Assembly (NCBI GenBank): GCA_013368315.1
Contig: JAACJM010000156.1
Span: 1 to 64,000, forward strand
Length of the DNA: 64,000 nucleotides
Direction of reading: 5' to 3'
From: Tetrapyrgos nigripes
Taxonomy: Eukaryota > Basidiomycota > Agaricomycetes > Agaricales > Campanellaceae
The position numbers and the translations under genes were made by a program. The notes below the pieces were generated by a model. That model was not told the DNA's origin and searched no databases. It saw only the letters and a list, made by a program, of their open reading frames with translations. Positions 32,487-42,888 of the stretch are shown in pieces. The number at the start of each line of letters is the position of its first letter. Within the stretch, counting starts at the first letter, position 1.

Positions 32487-33960
32487 ATGTCTTCCAACAC
32501 CTTGATGACCACCATCCCCATCTTCAACGGTCCTGAATACAACATCTGGGCCAACATTATGCAGTCCTGGCTCCAAGTCACTGGTCTCTGGCATGTCATC
32601 CTTAATCCACGTCCTGAGGACACTTCTGTGAGTACTGCTGCTACTCCTCTTACCGCTGAGCAGGCATTGGCTCAAGCTGCAGCTATCTCTGCTGCTCAGG
32701 AGGAACAGAAGGCCTGGGACACTGATAACAACAAGGCCATCATTTCTATCAAACTGCGCATGTCCACTGCCATCTGTCAGAAGACCACTACTGGTGGTTT
32801 AACCACTGCCAGAGCCATCTGGAAAGCCCTCAAGGACACCTATGGAAATCCTGGTGCTTCCACTGTTTATCAGGATTATAAATGCACTATGGCCATCTCA
32901 ATCCCTAACAACCAACACCCTGGAACTGCCATCGAGCAGATCCGAATGTACCTCTCTCGAGTCCATGTTGCAGTGCTACCACCAATAGCAATAGTAGAAC
33001 TACCTCTACCACTCAGCTCCCCAAGTACCTAAAGGTTATGTTTATTGTGACCAAACTCCCTACTCCTCACTATGAATTCGTCATCCAGAGGATTACCCAG
33101 AATACTATCGACAGTCTCGACAGTATTGATCTCGACGATCTCCAAAATGAGATCGTCAATGTCTGGGAATCGGGTTTGAGGTTAACCCAGGGACAGCCAC
33201 AAGCCAATCGGCTTTCTGCTGTCAAGCGTAAGCATGGAAATCCTAATTTTCAGCAGCAACAGCGCCTGGCTAACACTGACCATCAACAACAGCAGCAGCA
33301 GCACCCACCTTGTGGCTGCAGCAGTGCTAGAGGCCATGGAGGTCGCTACCAGCATGGCAAGTGTGCTGGCAAGCAGGTCCAAAGAAGGCAGAGGGTATTT
33401 CCCCTATTGTAAATCAGCCATCAGTTAAAGACGTACGTCTTCTACCCTCTACTGAAACTGAAAAGCCTTTTGATGCCTTCTTTACTTCTACTAAGAAGGC
33501 TATTAACCTTGCTCGAAATACCAGTGCTAAGCCAACTGGTGAGACTGTCGCCACTCTAGAAGACATTGTTATGGCTGACTCCAATGCTCTCACTACTAAA
33601 CCTGACACTCGATCCCTCATGGAACAAATCTATTGGTCCAACCTTAATGATGCCAATGATGGTTGGGGTACTAACTCCAAAACCAAAACTGGAACGATCT
33701 GAATATGTGCAATCAGCCAATTCAGACTGATGCCGATATGGTATGTGCTCCAGACTCCAATGCTGACTTCATCGTGGACATGCCAGTTCACACAACTGCC
33801 CTAGGCAGTGTGTTTGGCAAGTATCAGGATGTTGATGCACACGCAACCATGATGAACCAGAAACTTCTCACGAAAGCGATACTGAATCTGCATCAGAGGA
33901 ATCTGAAAACAATGAAGAAGAATCTTCACATATGGCAAAACTATGCTGAGAAGGGGGAGT
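32487..33960 (+). pseudogene. copia gag relic, frameshifted
   Basis: The ATG at 32487 begins a copia gag-type protein with FNGPEYNIWANIMQSWLQVT and later AIWKALKDTYGNP and EQIRMYLSR, typical of the UBN2-like gag domain. Frame changes occur near 32975 and 33400. After them the reading continues as LPKYLKVMFIVTKLP and YEFVIQRI, then a Gln-rich stretch, then KPFDAFFTSTKKAINLAR. The last part (33705-33965) is acidic and unrecognised. Gag forms the virus-like particle of the element in the cytoplasm; this copy could not. Confidence 0.75.
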
Positions 33961-34276
33961 TGTAGGGGCGACTCCTGACACGTGAGGCACTCACTCAACA
34001 ACTGCAGGAGGGGATCCAAAGAGAAAAACTCAAGGATACTCGCCTGCAGGGAAGGGGTATATATACTCGTATGAAGGCCTGGGAAAAGATCTACAAAACT
34101 GTACAGTTGAAACGAAGTAATAGAAAGGTGGAATGATGAGAGATCAAATGATGAATCATGAATGATGGATGATGAAACAATGAAACAGGGATAAACAAGT
34201 CGATGAAGTCCAGATAAAACAAGAACAAACAAGTCCTAAAGGAGAAGGGAAGGAAAAAGGAAACTGTCCCCTTACA
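33961..34276 (+). mobile_element. Solo LTR, 316 bp, nested in the copia relic
   Basis: Starts TGTAGGGGCGACTCC and ends GTCCCCTTACA, with inverted TGTA.GGGG / CCCC.TACA tips. It is flanked by the 5-bp duplication GGAGT (33956-33960 and 34277-34281). It contains a TATA-like GGTATATATAC. It differs from the LTR families at 4 kb and 28 kb. On both sides the copia reading resumes, which supports the borders. Confidence 0.9.
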
Positions 34277-34432
34277 GGAGTAGAAATGATAAACTTCTTG
34301 CTTATGCAGGCAGTTGCTCCTGGAGATGATGAGAATCAACCAAATGTCCGCAATATTCACGAATGGACATTCCGAGATTTAGCTCACTTACCCAAAGCAG
34401 AGCAGGAGGAATGGAGGTCTGCTTGCTGCTAA

Positions 34433-35030
34433 TAGGCTGTTTCTCTACTAAGTGCTCTTAGCACACAGAACACAACCAGAAAAACCTATACAATTTGTTT
34501 TGCGAGTGTATCTAGTAAGTAGAATACTCTTCAATTTAGTCCACAGTTTGGAGATCTTTTGGGGGATTCTTGTAAAGGTTTGCACAGATGCACACACAAA
34601 GGCTATTGCCACAAAACACACAAATGCATGAAGGCACACACACAATATCAATTCAACCAGTTCAATTCTATTTGAAGGCGCCAATGCCTTAGACACAGTT
34701 TCCAAGTCTCAAGGACAAAAGTTATGAACACAAAACAACCAACAAATATATTCAACACTGATTTAACCAACACTGTATGTTTAGACTCCACGCGAGTATG
34801 ATAAGTTTGTTTAGAAGCTCTTGTCCGTGTTTCACAGTCTCTACCGCTAAATAGGGAGAATCCTGATACTCTACAGTCCATTGCTTTGGTATCTACTAGT
34901 AATACCTGGTCCTTTTATACTACCCGTAGCTACAACTATACAGTTTTACATTTCTTTTCAACGTCCGCTAAAATATATCAAAGAAAACAGAAAATCTACT
35001 CAAACTGCTAGTCTGTGAGAGTAGTAATTA
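34433..35030 (-). mobile_element. LTR relic of the 12-kb family (minus)
   Basis: The minus strand from about 35010 to 34700 matches 12545-12760, with the promoter GTATAAAAGGACCAGG and downstream GTAGAGTATCAGGA. The same strand continues as leader-like sequence to about 34440, where the copia RT stub ends. No second LTR or target duplication was found. Confidence 0.6.
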
Positions 35031-35700
35031 CTGGATCTAGTAGGTACCTTCTAATTAGGGTATACAGGAAACTTGAAGATTATCTAATTTTCGTAGTAGG
35101 GATTTCTCTGTCCCTTGCTCCACTCTCTTTACTGGGGGGTAGAGGCCAAGCTGTTGCTGGCAAGACAATTACTATATTACATCAGGGCATATATATAGGA
35201 ACATGCAGGATCATCATTATAAGTAGCATTGTGGTGTTATATCCTCCTTCAGGTCATGAAGTGTTTCCATGCACCATGCCATCATTGAGCCAAACTGTGC
35301 CATCTTTTCTCACTACATGCACCACAAAACGGTTCTTGTTAACCCAGTAAATGGACAACTGAACCAGAAATAATAAACTGAGTGTGGCACTGTAAATGTT
35401 TCAGAGAGTGAAGTTGGGCCTTGTTGGAGTGTACAGCTTCAGAAATTGAAATAAGAGATGGAGAAGGGCATCAACTCATCCATAGAAAGATGGGAAAGTA
35501 CCCAATCCACCAATTCAGGGGACCTAGATGCAATGAGTACAATGACAACAGGCAGCCAAAAGGAACACACAGCTCCCCAAAATCATACATAGTGATGGTT
35601 GACAACAACAAAGACAGGTGAGCGGCAAAGACACAGGTGAAGTATATCTTGTTCCAAATTTAAATGAGACAAGAATTGGCCCATAATAAGGATATATTGA
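35031..35700. other. No supported gene
   Basis: A plus frame at 35015-35350 is hydrophobic and lacks context. From 35600 the sequence grades into the tandem array. Confidence 0.35.
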
Positions 35701-36436
35701 AGGTAAACTCCCCTGCTCTCATGTACCTTCCCCTCACCCACCCAAAACTCATATCTGTAGATCCAGAGAACCTCTCAGTATGGGGTTTCTTTCCCTGTTT
35801 TTCTGGAGTTTAATGAGGCTAGAAATGCCCCAGATAAAAAATATATTGATGGTAAACTTCCCAGCACTCACATACCCTCCCCTCACCCACCCAAAAACTC
35901 ATATCTCCACATCCAGAGAGCCTATGACTCTATGTTTTCTTTCCCTCTTATTCTGAGGTTAAATGAGGCCAGAATTGCCCCTGAACAAAAATATATTGAT
36001 GGTAAACTCCTTCACTCTCACATACCTTCCCCTCACCCACCCAAAAACTCATATCTCCACATCCAGAGCACCTATAACTCTAGGGTTTCTTTCCCCCTTA
36101 TTCTGAGGTTAAATGAGGCCAGAATTTCCCCAGAACAAAATATATGAATGGTAAACTTCCCTGCTCTCACATATCCTCCCCCTCACCCATCCACAACTCA
36201 TATCCATAGATCCAGAGTACCTCTCAGTATGGGGGTTGTTTCCCTCTTTTTCTGGAGTGAAATGAGGCAAGAATTGGCCCAGACCAAACATATGTTGATG
36301 GTAAACTACCCTACCTATTATTGTGGGCTTTCTTTCCTTCTCAATCTGGAGTTAAAGAAAGCCATAATTGGCTCGGACCAAAAATGTATCAATGGTAAAC
36401 TTCCCCTCACCCCTGCAAAATTTTATTTCCCATCCA
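35701..36436. repeat. 149-bp tandem array, about five units
   Basis: GGTAAACTYC starts units near 35702, 35851, 36001, 36150 and 36300, with a shorter one at 36395. Each unit has CTCAYATACCYTCCCCTCAC, an ACTCATATCYNCAYATCCAG block, TTTCTTTCCC and AATGAGGC-AGAAT. The next segment (36437-36657) begins with a diverged version of the same unit. Confidence 0.9.
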
Positions 36437-36657
36437 AAATAGCCCCTTAAAATGAATTCATAATAAACTTCTCTGCACTTACATATCTTACCCCCCATAA
36501 ACCAAACCCACATCTCCATAATCCTTGATGATGTTGAACAAATGGTAATGAACATATATTGATTGTACAACTAGATATGGACCTTTATGTATGCAGTTTA
36601 ACGGTTGTCCTGTGGTGTAATGGTTTTGCGCTGTGCCAAAGTCCGCGTCGATTATGT
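36437..36657. repeat. 221-bp segment duplicated at 47402-47622, with truncated tRNA-like part
   Basis: It starts AAATAGCCCCTTAAAATG and ends GTCGATTATGT. Three differences from the 47-kb copy are visible by eye. The last 55 bases carry an A-box-like TGGTGTAATGG. The B-box that follows in the 47-kb copy is missing here, where a different element (36658-36862) begins. Confidence 0.9.
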
Positions 36658-36862
36658 CACCTCAGGCACCCCTGGGAGCTACCCACACTCCCTGGGAGCC
36701 TCCTGGTATTGTGTGTCTAGGCTCCCATAAACCCTAGATTGTGTATGCTGGGAGCTCCCAATGTCCTGAGGGAGGTACCACCTCCTGTCACTCTGTCACA
36801 GGGTGTCCAGGGTCTTTTTTTCTCAAAAATGCGGTTTTTCTGCTTTTTAGATTGTTATTTTA
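36658..36862 (+). mobile_element. CACCTCAGGCACC element, shorter copy
   Basis: Starts CACCTCAGGCACC and contains GGGAGCTCCC-type palindromes. It matches the reverse complement of 47112-47401 but lacks about 85 bp. It ends GATTGTTATTTTA. There is no coding capacity. It resembles a non-autonomous transposon, but only one terminus is clear. Confidence 0.65.
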
Positions 36863-36896
36863 GACTCTTTTATTTCACCTTAGAATCAATACAATT

Positions 36897-37300
36897 ATGC
36901 TACCAAATTCAAGTTCTTGTGAACCTCCATTTCACCTTAGAATTACTACGATTTGTCCCAATGGACCAGTAGGGGATCGATACCATGATGTCGATATCAA
37001 TGGACAAGGTGTGCTTGACATCCACTGTGCTCACTGCGACGTTGCTTCCCGATGCGCCTTCATGTCTCCATACGAGCAGCTGCTCCTTCGGGTGGCATTT
37101 GAGGAATGGCAGCAGTACGCTAACACCAGGAATGAGTGGGAGGGTCGGTTAAACCATCTGAGGGGCAATCTGGACGAAGGTGAGCGCTAGAATCTCTGGA
37201 GAGACACAATATCACTTACCCTGTACCAGACAGCTTGTGTGCGCGTCATCGTCTTCAATCTATGGTGAGAGACTGGGAAGCCAAAGCTAGTGAGTCCTTC
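36897..37300 (+). CDS. Possible small gene with a Cys/His patch
   Basis: A 97-codon plus frame (36897-37190) contains VLDIHCAHCDVASRCAFMS and a Trp-rich helix (VAFEEWQQYANTRNEWEGRL). A possible donor GTGAGC at 37180 and acceptor CCAG near 37229 would lead to a second short exon. I do not recognise it. TTTCACCTTAGAATYA occurs twice at its start, so the N-terminus may be repeat-derived. Confidence 0.3.
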
Positions 37301-38292
37301 AGTTCTATCTAAACTTGTAAACTTGCTTACCCACCAATCTTAGGACAAGCACGTCTTCATTGGCTGCAGAGATCATTGATGAGAGGAACTGGTGCACGAA
37401 GGGATCCCATAATAATTGAGTGATGGACGTGGAGGGAAGGGCAAACAATGTACATACCTGTCATGTAATAATACTGAGATCAACTTCATTCAAGACTGGG
37501 GCATAGGTAGTTTACCGTCGTTGCAGACGACACTCTGAGTTCCTCGAGGCTCTTTGCCGAGGTTAGTTTAACGTCATTACAGACGCTATGCCAAATAAAC
37601 AAACACGTCACGTCAGATCACGTGAAAACAGAGGCGCCTTGGGCTATGCTAGACTGACTCTCAGCCACATACGTGGCTCTTTGAGACGCTCTCATAATTG
37701 ATACAATGTATAATATATTCATAGGACCTACTTGATACAGTAATGTCTGGGTAAAGAAGATAAAAACCCAACAACTGTGCGCTCACAGCAGCTTTCTCTT
37801 GGAGTGAATGTCAGTGAAGCTACAATGCTCAGTGAGCGGGCGTGATACTGGAAACTCGACACTGGGACTGCATACCATGTCATAAAAAAACCCTGGAGAA
37901 CTAACTGGTGAGGATGGTGTGACGGCGAGTAAAACCGGTCAACCCGTCAAAGATGTCTGACACTCTGAGAGCTGTTCCGAACATTAGGTCAACCAGTGGT
38001 CAATGAGGGAGGAAGAGATACTCACCGGCTCCTATGAACTCCAGCTGCTCTAGAGGACACGAGGAGGATGCCACAGCTCAATGTCGTAGACAATGAAGTG
38101 AGCTAGAGAGAGGTGTGAGGGCGTCATCCATCACAGGGACCATGGGATACTCACCACATAGACTCTAGCTGGCGGTGACATGAACAGGCTGATGTACCTT
38201 GACGACGATCTAAGTGTAGATGCGCCTGCCAGACGTACACATGAAGAGGATGATGGGTAGAGTCTGCGTCAGTCAGACTAAGCCTGCAGGCC
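37301..38292. other. No supported gene
   Basis: A small internal duplication around TAGTTTACCGTCGTTGCAGA (about 37508 and 37563) is visible. Only short frames are present. Confidence 0.4.
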
Positions 38293-38590
38293 AGCTTGTC
38301 AACAATAGCAACAGATAAAAGATGATGAAATGGGGACTTACAAGATGGCTATGGACACTGCAAACCTTAGTATTAACGGAGGGGATGAAGAACTTCACAA
38401 GTCACTGTCCCAGATGATGAGACCTGAGGCTTGAAGACCAGTTAGCTTGTCAACGGTAGCCACAGACGAAAGAGGATGGGGACATACCAGATGGCCATGG
38501 GCACCGTCAACCTTACCATGGACAACGGAGGGAGATGGAGAAGGTTTGAGGCCACCGTCCCAGACAGTGATGAGAGTTGGAGAGAGAACA
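38293..38590. repeat. 151-bp tandem duplication
   Basis: AGCTTGTCAAC at 38293 and 38444 starts two units sharing AAGATGGCTATGGACAC / CAGATGGCCATGGGCAC and GTCCCAGA.AGTGATGAGA. It leads straight into the long hairpin. Confidence 0.8.
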
Positions 38591-38810
38591 AGAAAGGCTG
38601 ACAAAGCTGGCAACACGTGTACTGTATAGTTCCCGACGGAAAGAAATCTTCACACTTTGGGCGCTTAAGGGTGCTAAAGGGACCTAAACGCTTGGAAACG
38701 CTTGGTCATAGCTTTAGCGCCCTTAAGTGCCCAAAAGTGTGAAGATTTCTTTCCGTCGGGAACCATACAGTACAAGTGTTGCCAGCTTTGCCAGCTTTTC
38801 CATCTTGTCT
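38585..38810. repeat. Long near-perfect hairpin, arms about 105 bp
   Basis: The left arm CTGGCAACACGTGTACTG...TTCCCGACGGAAAGAAATCT...TTTGGGCGCTTAAGGG pairs with the right arm around a centre near 38695. The arms differ by a handful of bases (for example GTATAGTTCC against GTATGGTTCC, and GGGCGCTTAAG against GGGCACTTAAG). It has no coding content. It may be a MITE or a fold-back whose transcript would form double-stranded RNA. No target duplication was recognised. Confidence 0.9.
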
Positions 38811-39004
38811 CAAGCGTTCAAGTCCCTCCGCTGCCTGTGCCTCCTCCTCCTCCTCATGAGTATGCCCCTTCTAGTAGAACTACGTAGTATAGATAGTGCT
38901 AGATGAGAATAGAATGTTTTCCACCTGCCCAAACGCTGGTGAAGTTGTCCATTGACAACGATATTATTTTATAGTCTTCTGTAGTTGAAAAAATCCTAAA
39001 CATT

Positions 39005-40292
39005 ATGCTGACGGTTCATGCTGGCAGGCCCTATGAACCCAGTGTCTCAGAAGACGAAGAAGAAGAGCCGCTCTTTCTTCCAGATAGCGAGGAGGAAGAG
39101 GAGGAGGCAGAGAAGTGGGAGGGAGAAGAAAGAGGTAGAAGTGTATTTTCCTCTCTTGAATGAGTCGGCCATCCTGCGACACAACAACGTTGTTCAGGTG
39201 TTGTGAGTCTTATACTTTTTTTTGCTACGATCTCTTCCTCACCTTGAATCGTAAAAACAGGTCAGGAATGTTGCTGAAGCCTCTTGCTCCGCATCAAAAG
39301 CAGTTTCATCAACTTAAATGGGATCAGGATCACGAAGACCAGGATCACGGTGCAGCACAAGGAGATCCAGTGTCTCAATCCCTAGCCACGCCAGAAACCT
39401 CTGCAAAGATGGTGCCCAAGACACCTTGCGCACCTTGGGAGAACATTAATGTCATTGTCATTCGTGGTCCGATGAAATTTTATGAAGGCATTGTTGTCAA
39501 CGTTTCGCGAGGAGACACCATGCGGCTTGAAGACGGTAGTCTGGCATTCCCTAGTGGATTGCGCATCACAATCAGCTTCAGTCAGGTCATGACATACGCT
39601 CACGGAAACGCAGGGAGAACGGAGATTGATTATAGTTGGATTCGTGATGCGAAGTGAGTATTAGCTTTTTTATTGCCTCTCATGATCCAGCGACTGACTT
39701 CGTGAGCAGTACTGGACAGGGACTAAACAAAGCGCACCCTTTAAAGCACTCCCAGCGGTACTATCAGCCTAAGTTCTCCGTCAAACCCATCAAGATCCCC
39801 AAAGCCTCTTCGTCTGCATCCACTCTTCCCCGCTCTCTCACTCCGCCTCCACCCCATCACGAACAAGTGGTTTGTGATGGTGGTGCCTGGGACCCCACCT
39901 ACTCCGAACTCGACTGGCCATTATTTACTACAGAATCTCTACCAACGTGGATGCACCCTCCACTCAACGGGAAGACATTCATGGCTACTCACAAACCCAA
40001 AAACCGACCTGAACAAGACCGAATGCATGCGACTCCCTTGTTGGATCTCAAGAAGGTGCGCCTTCAATATGGTAAAAGCAAACCCTTCCTTGTGGATCTG
40101 GCAGAGGTCTATCCAACGCCTGTGAGAGCTACATCTCATGAAGAAGGCATCCTCATTTGTTTTGGGGAACATGCAGGCAAATATGCTCATCGTCTCTATG
40201 TTCGGTTTAACACAAAGGACGGCCACAACGAGGAGCCCTGGATGGTGGTGGCGACTTTCAGAAACTGGGGAACAGCACAGGAGGAGGTCTGA
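39005..40292 (+). CDS. KOW-domain protein (Spt5-like family), probably truncated
   Basis: The ATG at 39005 begins a short basic start followed by an acidic run (SEDEEEEPLFLPDSEEEEEE), as at the N-terminus of Spt5-type elongation factors. After an intron (acceptor about 39262) the exon to 39652 contains VIVIRGPMKFYEGIVVNV, a KOW motif with RGPMK.Y.G.V. The donor at 39653 and acceptor at 39708 join in frame to the last exon with WDPTYSELDWPLF and PPLNGKTFMATHK. KOW domains bind RNA polymerase or nucleic acid, and many mushrooms carry expanded Spt5-like families. The frame ends at a TGA (40290-40292), but the same frame continues with DEELLIEASDCASAGPIS for another 33 codons. The stop may therefore be a recent nonsense mutation. 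Exon 1 to exon 2 splicing is not fully resolved. Confidence 0.55.
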
Positions 40293-40785
40293 GACGAGGA
40301 GTTGCTTATTGAAGCGAGCGATTGTGCGAGTGCCGGTCCGATATCTCGTGATAGTCCATGCTCTTCCTGCGTGCAGGAGAGAAAAGCAGCGTTGAGAAAG
40401 AAGTGACAGCAGAAACGCCCGTCCAAGAAGAAGAAGAAGGAGGAGTGATTTATTGGACATTTTGCATGCATCCATACCCCCTGTATTACATCTACTTTGC
40501 ATGAACGTACTTGTTTGGACTGTCTTTGTATTTCTTGCTTGCTGTCGGTTTTGTATCAATATTGCGTGTATTTGTTCATTGTAAATACTTGTATTCATTT
40601 GTAGATACTTCAATTCTTGATAATAGAGATACATTGTAATACTAAGACTGATCATAAGGGTGCTTGTCTGAGATGACATTAAACTACATTACTACGACCC
40701 ATTGCGATGGGAGATGGACAGAAGCAACAGATGAGGATCACTCCAAGGGAAGTTAGATCGTGCTAGCTGGCTGATGGAAAACGGT

Positions 40786-41328
40786 TTAACTGACTATAAT
40801 TTGGCAGTCGCTAGTCTTGTGTGCATGGATAGCGTTCTCTTCATTGTCCCACGCCAATAAAGCCAGCAAGAAGTCAATCTGCTCAGTTTCACTGATAGAG
40901 GCGTGCTGGTACTCGTCGTAGTCATCGTAGTGTACGGTGACAATACCACTGTCGGAAACGCAGATCATGAGGCCCAGAATAGGATCCTCCCGGGCAAGGC
41001 AGTCAAGGACTGACTGAGTGAGCTTGGGGGCGATGTGAGAAACAATGGCCCACTTGGCTTGCTCGCGCGTGGAGCTGTTGTCTTTGAGATAAGACATGGT
41101 GTTTACTGGAGGATGCAGGGCTGAAGTGAAGGAAACTGGCAAGTCGGCAAACCGAAGGACTCTGGAGATGGAGCACGCTGCAGTCAAGTCAGACGCTGCA
41201 GAGACGGAGCACTCTGCAGTAAAGTCGTCGCCGTACATGGACACGTCGTTGAAATAGGACATGTCGTTGAGATAGTACATGTAATAGTAGGACATGTTTG
41301 GAGTGGGGCCTTGGGTGGTTTGGAACAC
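40786..41328 (-). CDS. Small acidic protein, 180 aa, unrecognised (paralogue 1)
   Basis: A single uninterrupted frame from ATG at 41328 to a stop at 40786-40788. The N-terminus is Tyr/Met-rich (MSYYYMYYLNDMSYFNDV). The middle has SALHPPVNTMSYLKDNSS and EQAKWAIVSHIAPKLTQSVL. The C-terminal third is acidic (HYDDYDEYQHASISETEQID, then LLALLAWDNEENAIHAH). No domain is recognised. A conserved tandem paralogue next door shows that the HPPVNT, QAKW, and LALxAWDxEExAIxAH blocks are the family core. Confidence 0.65.
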   Translation of the reverse strand: MFQTTQGPTPNMSYYYMYYLNDMSYFNDVSMYGDDFTAECSVSAASDLTAACSISRVLRFADLPVSFTSALHPPVNTMSYLKDNSSTREQAKWAIVSHIAPKLTQSVLDCLAREDPILGLMICVSDSGIVTVHYDDYDEYQHASISETEQIDFLLALLAWDNEENAIHAHKTSDCQIIVS

Positions 41329-41727
41329 ATTTTATACTGTTCATGACCAATTTGTTGAGAATGTATGTGTTTGTCTGATTATCTCGTAGATGTAGAACAA
41401 TAAAAAACTAGATGAGCTGAGGGTGACGACAATGGCCTCAGCTACACCGTTCAACTTCTCTTTTTCGTGGTTGCTTTCAGTTCTTTCAGTGTAGATACTT
41501 TACTTGGATTCATTTGTAGATACCTTCAAGTCTTTTGAATAGAGTTACATGGTAATACTAAGTCTGATCGTAAAGGCGCTCGTCTGAGACACGACGTTAA
41601 ACTACATTACCCTGACCATACCGATGGGAGACTGAATGAAGCTATAGATGAGGGGGAATCCAAGGTAAGTTAGATTGCGCTATCTGCCCAATGTAAAACG
41701 GTTTTACTTACTAGATTTTAACAGTCG

Positions 41728-42455
41728 CTAGTTGCTATCCAGCTGGATAGGATCAGACATCGTGCCAAGGGGGAGGTCGACGGAAGGATTGGTAAAGCAC
41801 TCGGGGCGTGCTTGATTAAAGCCAAGCTTGAATAAGTGTTCATGAAGACGGGGATGGTCAGCTAGTAAGAGAGCTGTTAGAGGACGAATATGAGTGAGAA
41901 GGTGAGCACGCACATGAAATCTCCTTTCCAAACTCTGCAATTATTGTCCAAAATTCCAGGCATTCACGTTCTATGGTCTCATATTCTAATAAGAGTGTCT
42001 CGGTGAGTGTGGGTTCTGAGGGCCAGCTTAGAAGAAAACTCACCCCATCTGTGTGCAACGATAGCCTTTTCTTCACCGTCCCATGCTGCCAAAGCCAACA
42101 TGAAATCAATCCCCTCATCTTCGCTGACCGAGATCCGGTGGTACTCGTCGTCCGTGTCGTCATGGTCGTGGAAGCGAGAGTGTGCGGTGATCCAACTTCA
42201 GTCAGAGATGCTGATGGTGAGGTGGAGAAGTGGATCCTCTGTGACAAGGAACTCGAGTACTTCCTTGGCAAGCTTAGGAGCGACTTGAAGAATGATAGAC
42301 CATTTGGCTTGCTTGCATATGGAGAGGTGGTTTTTGAGGTAAGGCACAGTGTTGACTGGAGGATGCAAGGTAGAAGTGAATGACTCTCGCAAGCCAGCTT
42401 GACAGAACACCTGTGAGAGGGAGGTCGCTGCAACAAGGTCAGCGAGGTAGGACAT
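41728..42455 (-). pseudogene. Paralogue 2 of the small acidic protein, with an in-frame stop
   Basis: An ATG at 42455 starts MSYLADLVAATSL and runs through STLHPPVNTVPYLKNHLS, QAKWSIILQVAPKLAKEVLE and LTISISD to a TGA near 42195. The same frame continues beyond the stop with DDTDDEYHRISVSEDEGIDF and LALAAWDGEEKAIVAH, matching paralogue 1, and reaches a donor GTGAGT near 42040. A further exon (about 41930-41728) extends it beyond the length of paralogue 1. The stop makes it a likely pseudogene, unless readthrough or an unseen intron removes it. Confidence 0.65.
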
Positions 42456-42888
42456 GACTGGAGTTGGGCCTAGGATGGTTGAGATGATGTTTTAATACCC
42501 TTCATGGTCATTATTTTTTGAGAGTATCAGATGGCGTAGTCATCTCGTAGTAGTAGAACAATAAAGATTTTTTATTACCATTGTCTTGCTCAAAAAAAAT
42601 GGCGTCCGCAACGACGTAAAACTAGCGGGATTAGCCGATGGCGACAACAACAATCGGACGAGTTGTACTGCCTCTGCTTACCCCAATCAGCATATTGTTT
42701 TGGTTTCCTTTTGCAGCTCAAATAGCCACAAGGACAATGGTAAGTTATGAGTTAATATTAAGTTCTGAAGGACTCAATCTTAGGTTTCCTTTCCTGGCTT
42801 GCAGCAGCACGTGCTGGCGTAGTACAGTGTTCAGTGCCTTGTAATATACCACCACCGCTATCATTTTCGTGATTTTGTCTATTGCAGC

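Larger units (their letters stand above)
31925..34432 (+). mobile_element. Ty1/copia retrotransposon relic (5' LTR, gag, RT stub)
   Basis: A probable 5' LTR runs from TGTTAACTGCAC at 31925 to CTGCTCA at 32212, with TATA-like GTATATAAGG near 32050. It is followed at once by GGTTATGGGCCC (32216-32227), complementary to the anticodon-loop region of initiator Met tRNA, which copia elements use as primer. A gag relic follows. The protease and integrase parts are missing, and only the first 50 residues of the RT region remain (about 34283-34432, with DLAHLPKAEQEEWRSAC) before the element stops. No 3' LTR or target duplication was seen. A second solo LTR is nested inside. Confidence 0.8.
40616..42560. 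repeat. Segmental tandem duplication, units about 0.9-1.0 kb
   Basis: 40616-41400 and about 41530-42560 align through the 3' flank (GTAATACTAAGWCTGATCRT, GATGGGAGA, AAAACGGTTT, GCAGTCGCTAGT), the gene, and the 5' flank (TGGAGTKGGGCCTWGG, AATAAAAA). Each unit holds one minus-strand gene. Confidence 0.85.

Noticed and set aside
30213..36436. Regularly spaced direct repeats that could be mistaken for CRISPR-like arrays.
   Set aside because: Units of 149 and about 340 bp repeat as whole blocks without unique spacers, and the DNA is eukaryotic.
36600..36657. A tRNA gene at the 36-kb copy.
   Set aside because: Only the A-box half is present; the T-arm and 3' acceptor are absent, so it cannot be a tRNA gene.
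39018..39206. Lys/Arg-rich plus frame.
   Set aside because: It is the wrong-frame reading of the acidic exon of the KOW protein, whose in-frame ATG is at 39005.
42600..42888. Terminal inverted repeat of the KDZ element near GGCGTCCGCAACGACG.
   Set aside because: No inverted partner was found downstream of 46168, so the border is unproven.
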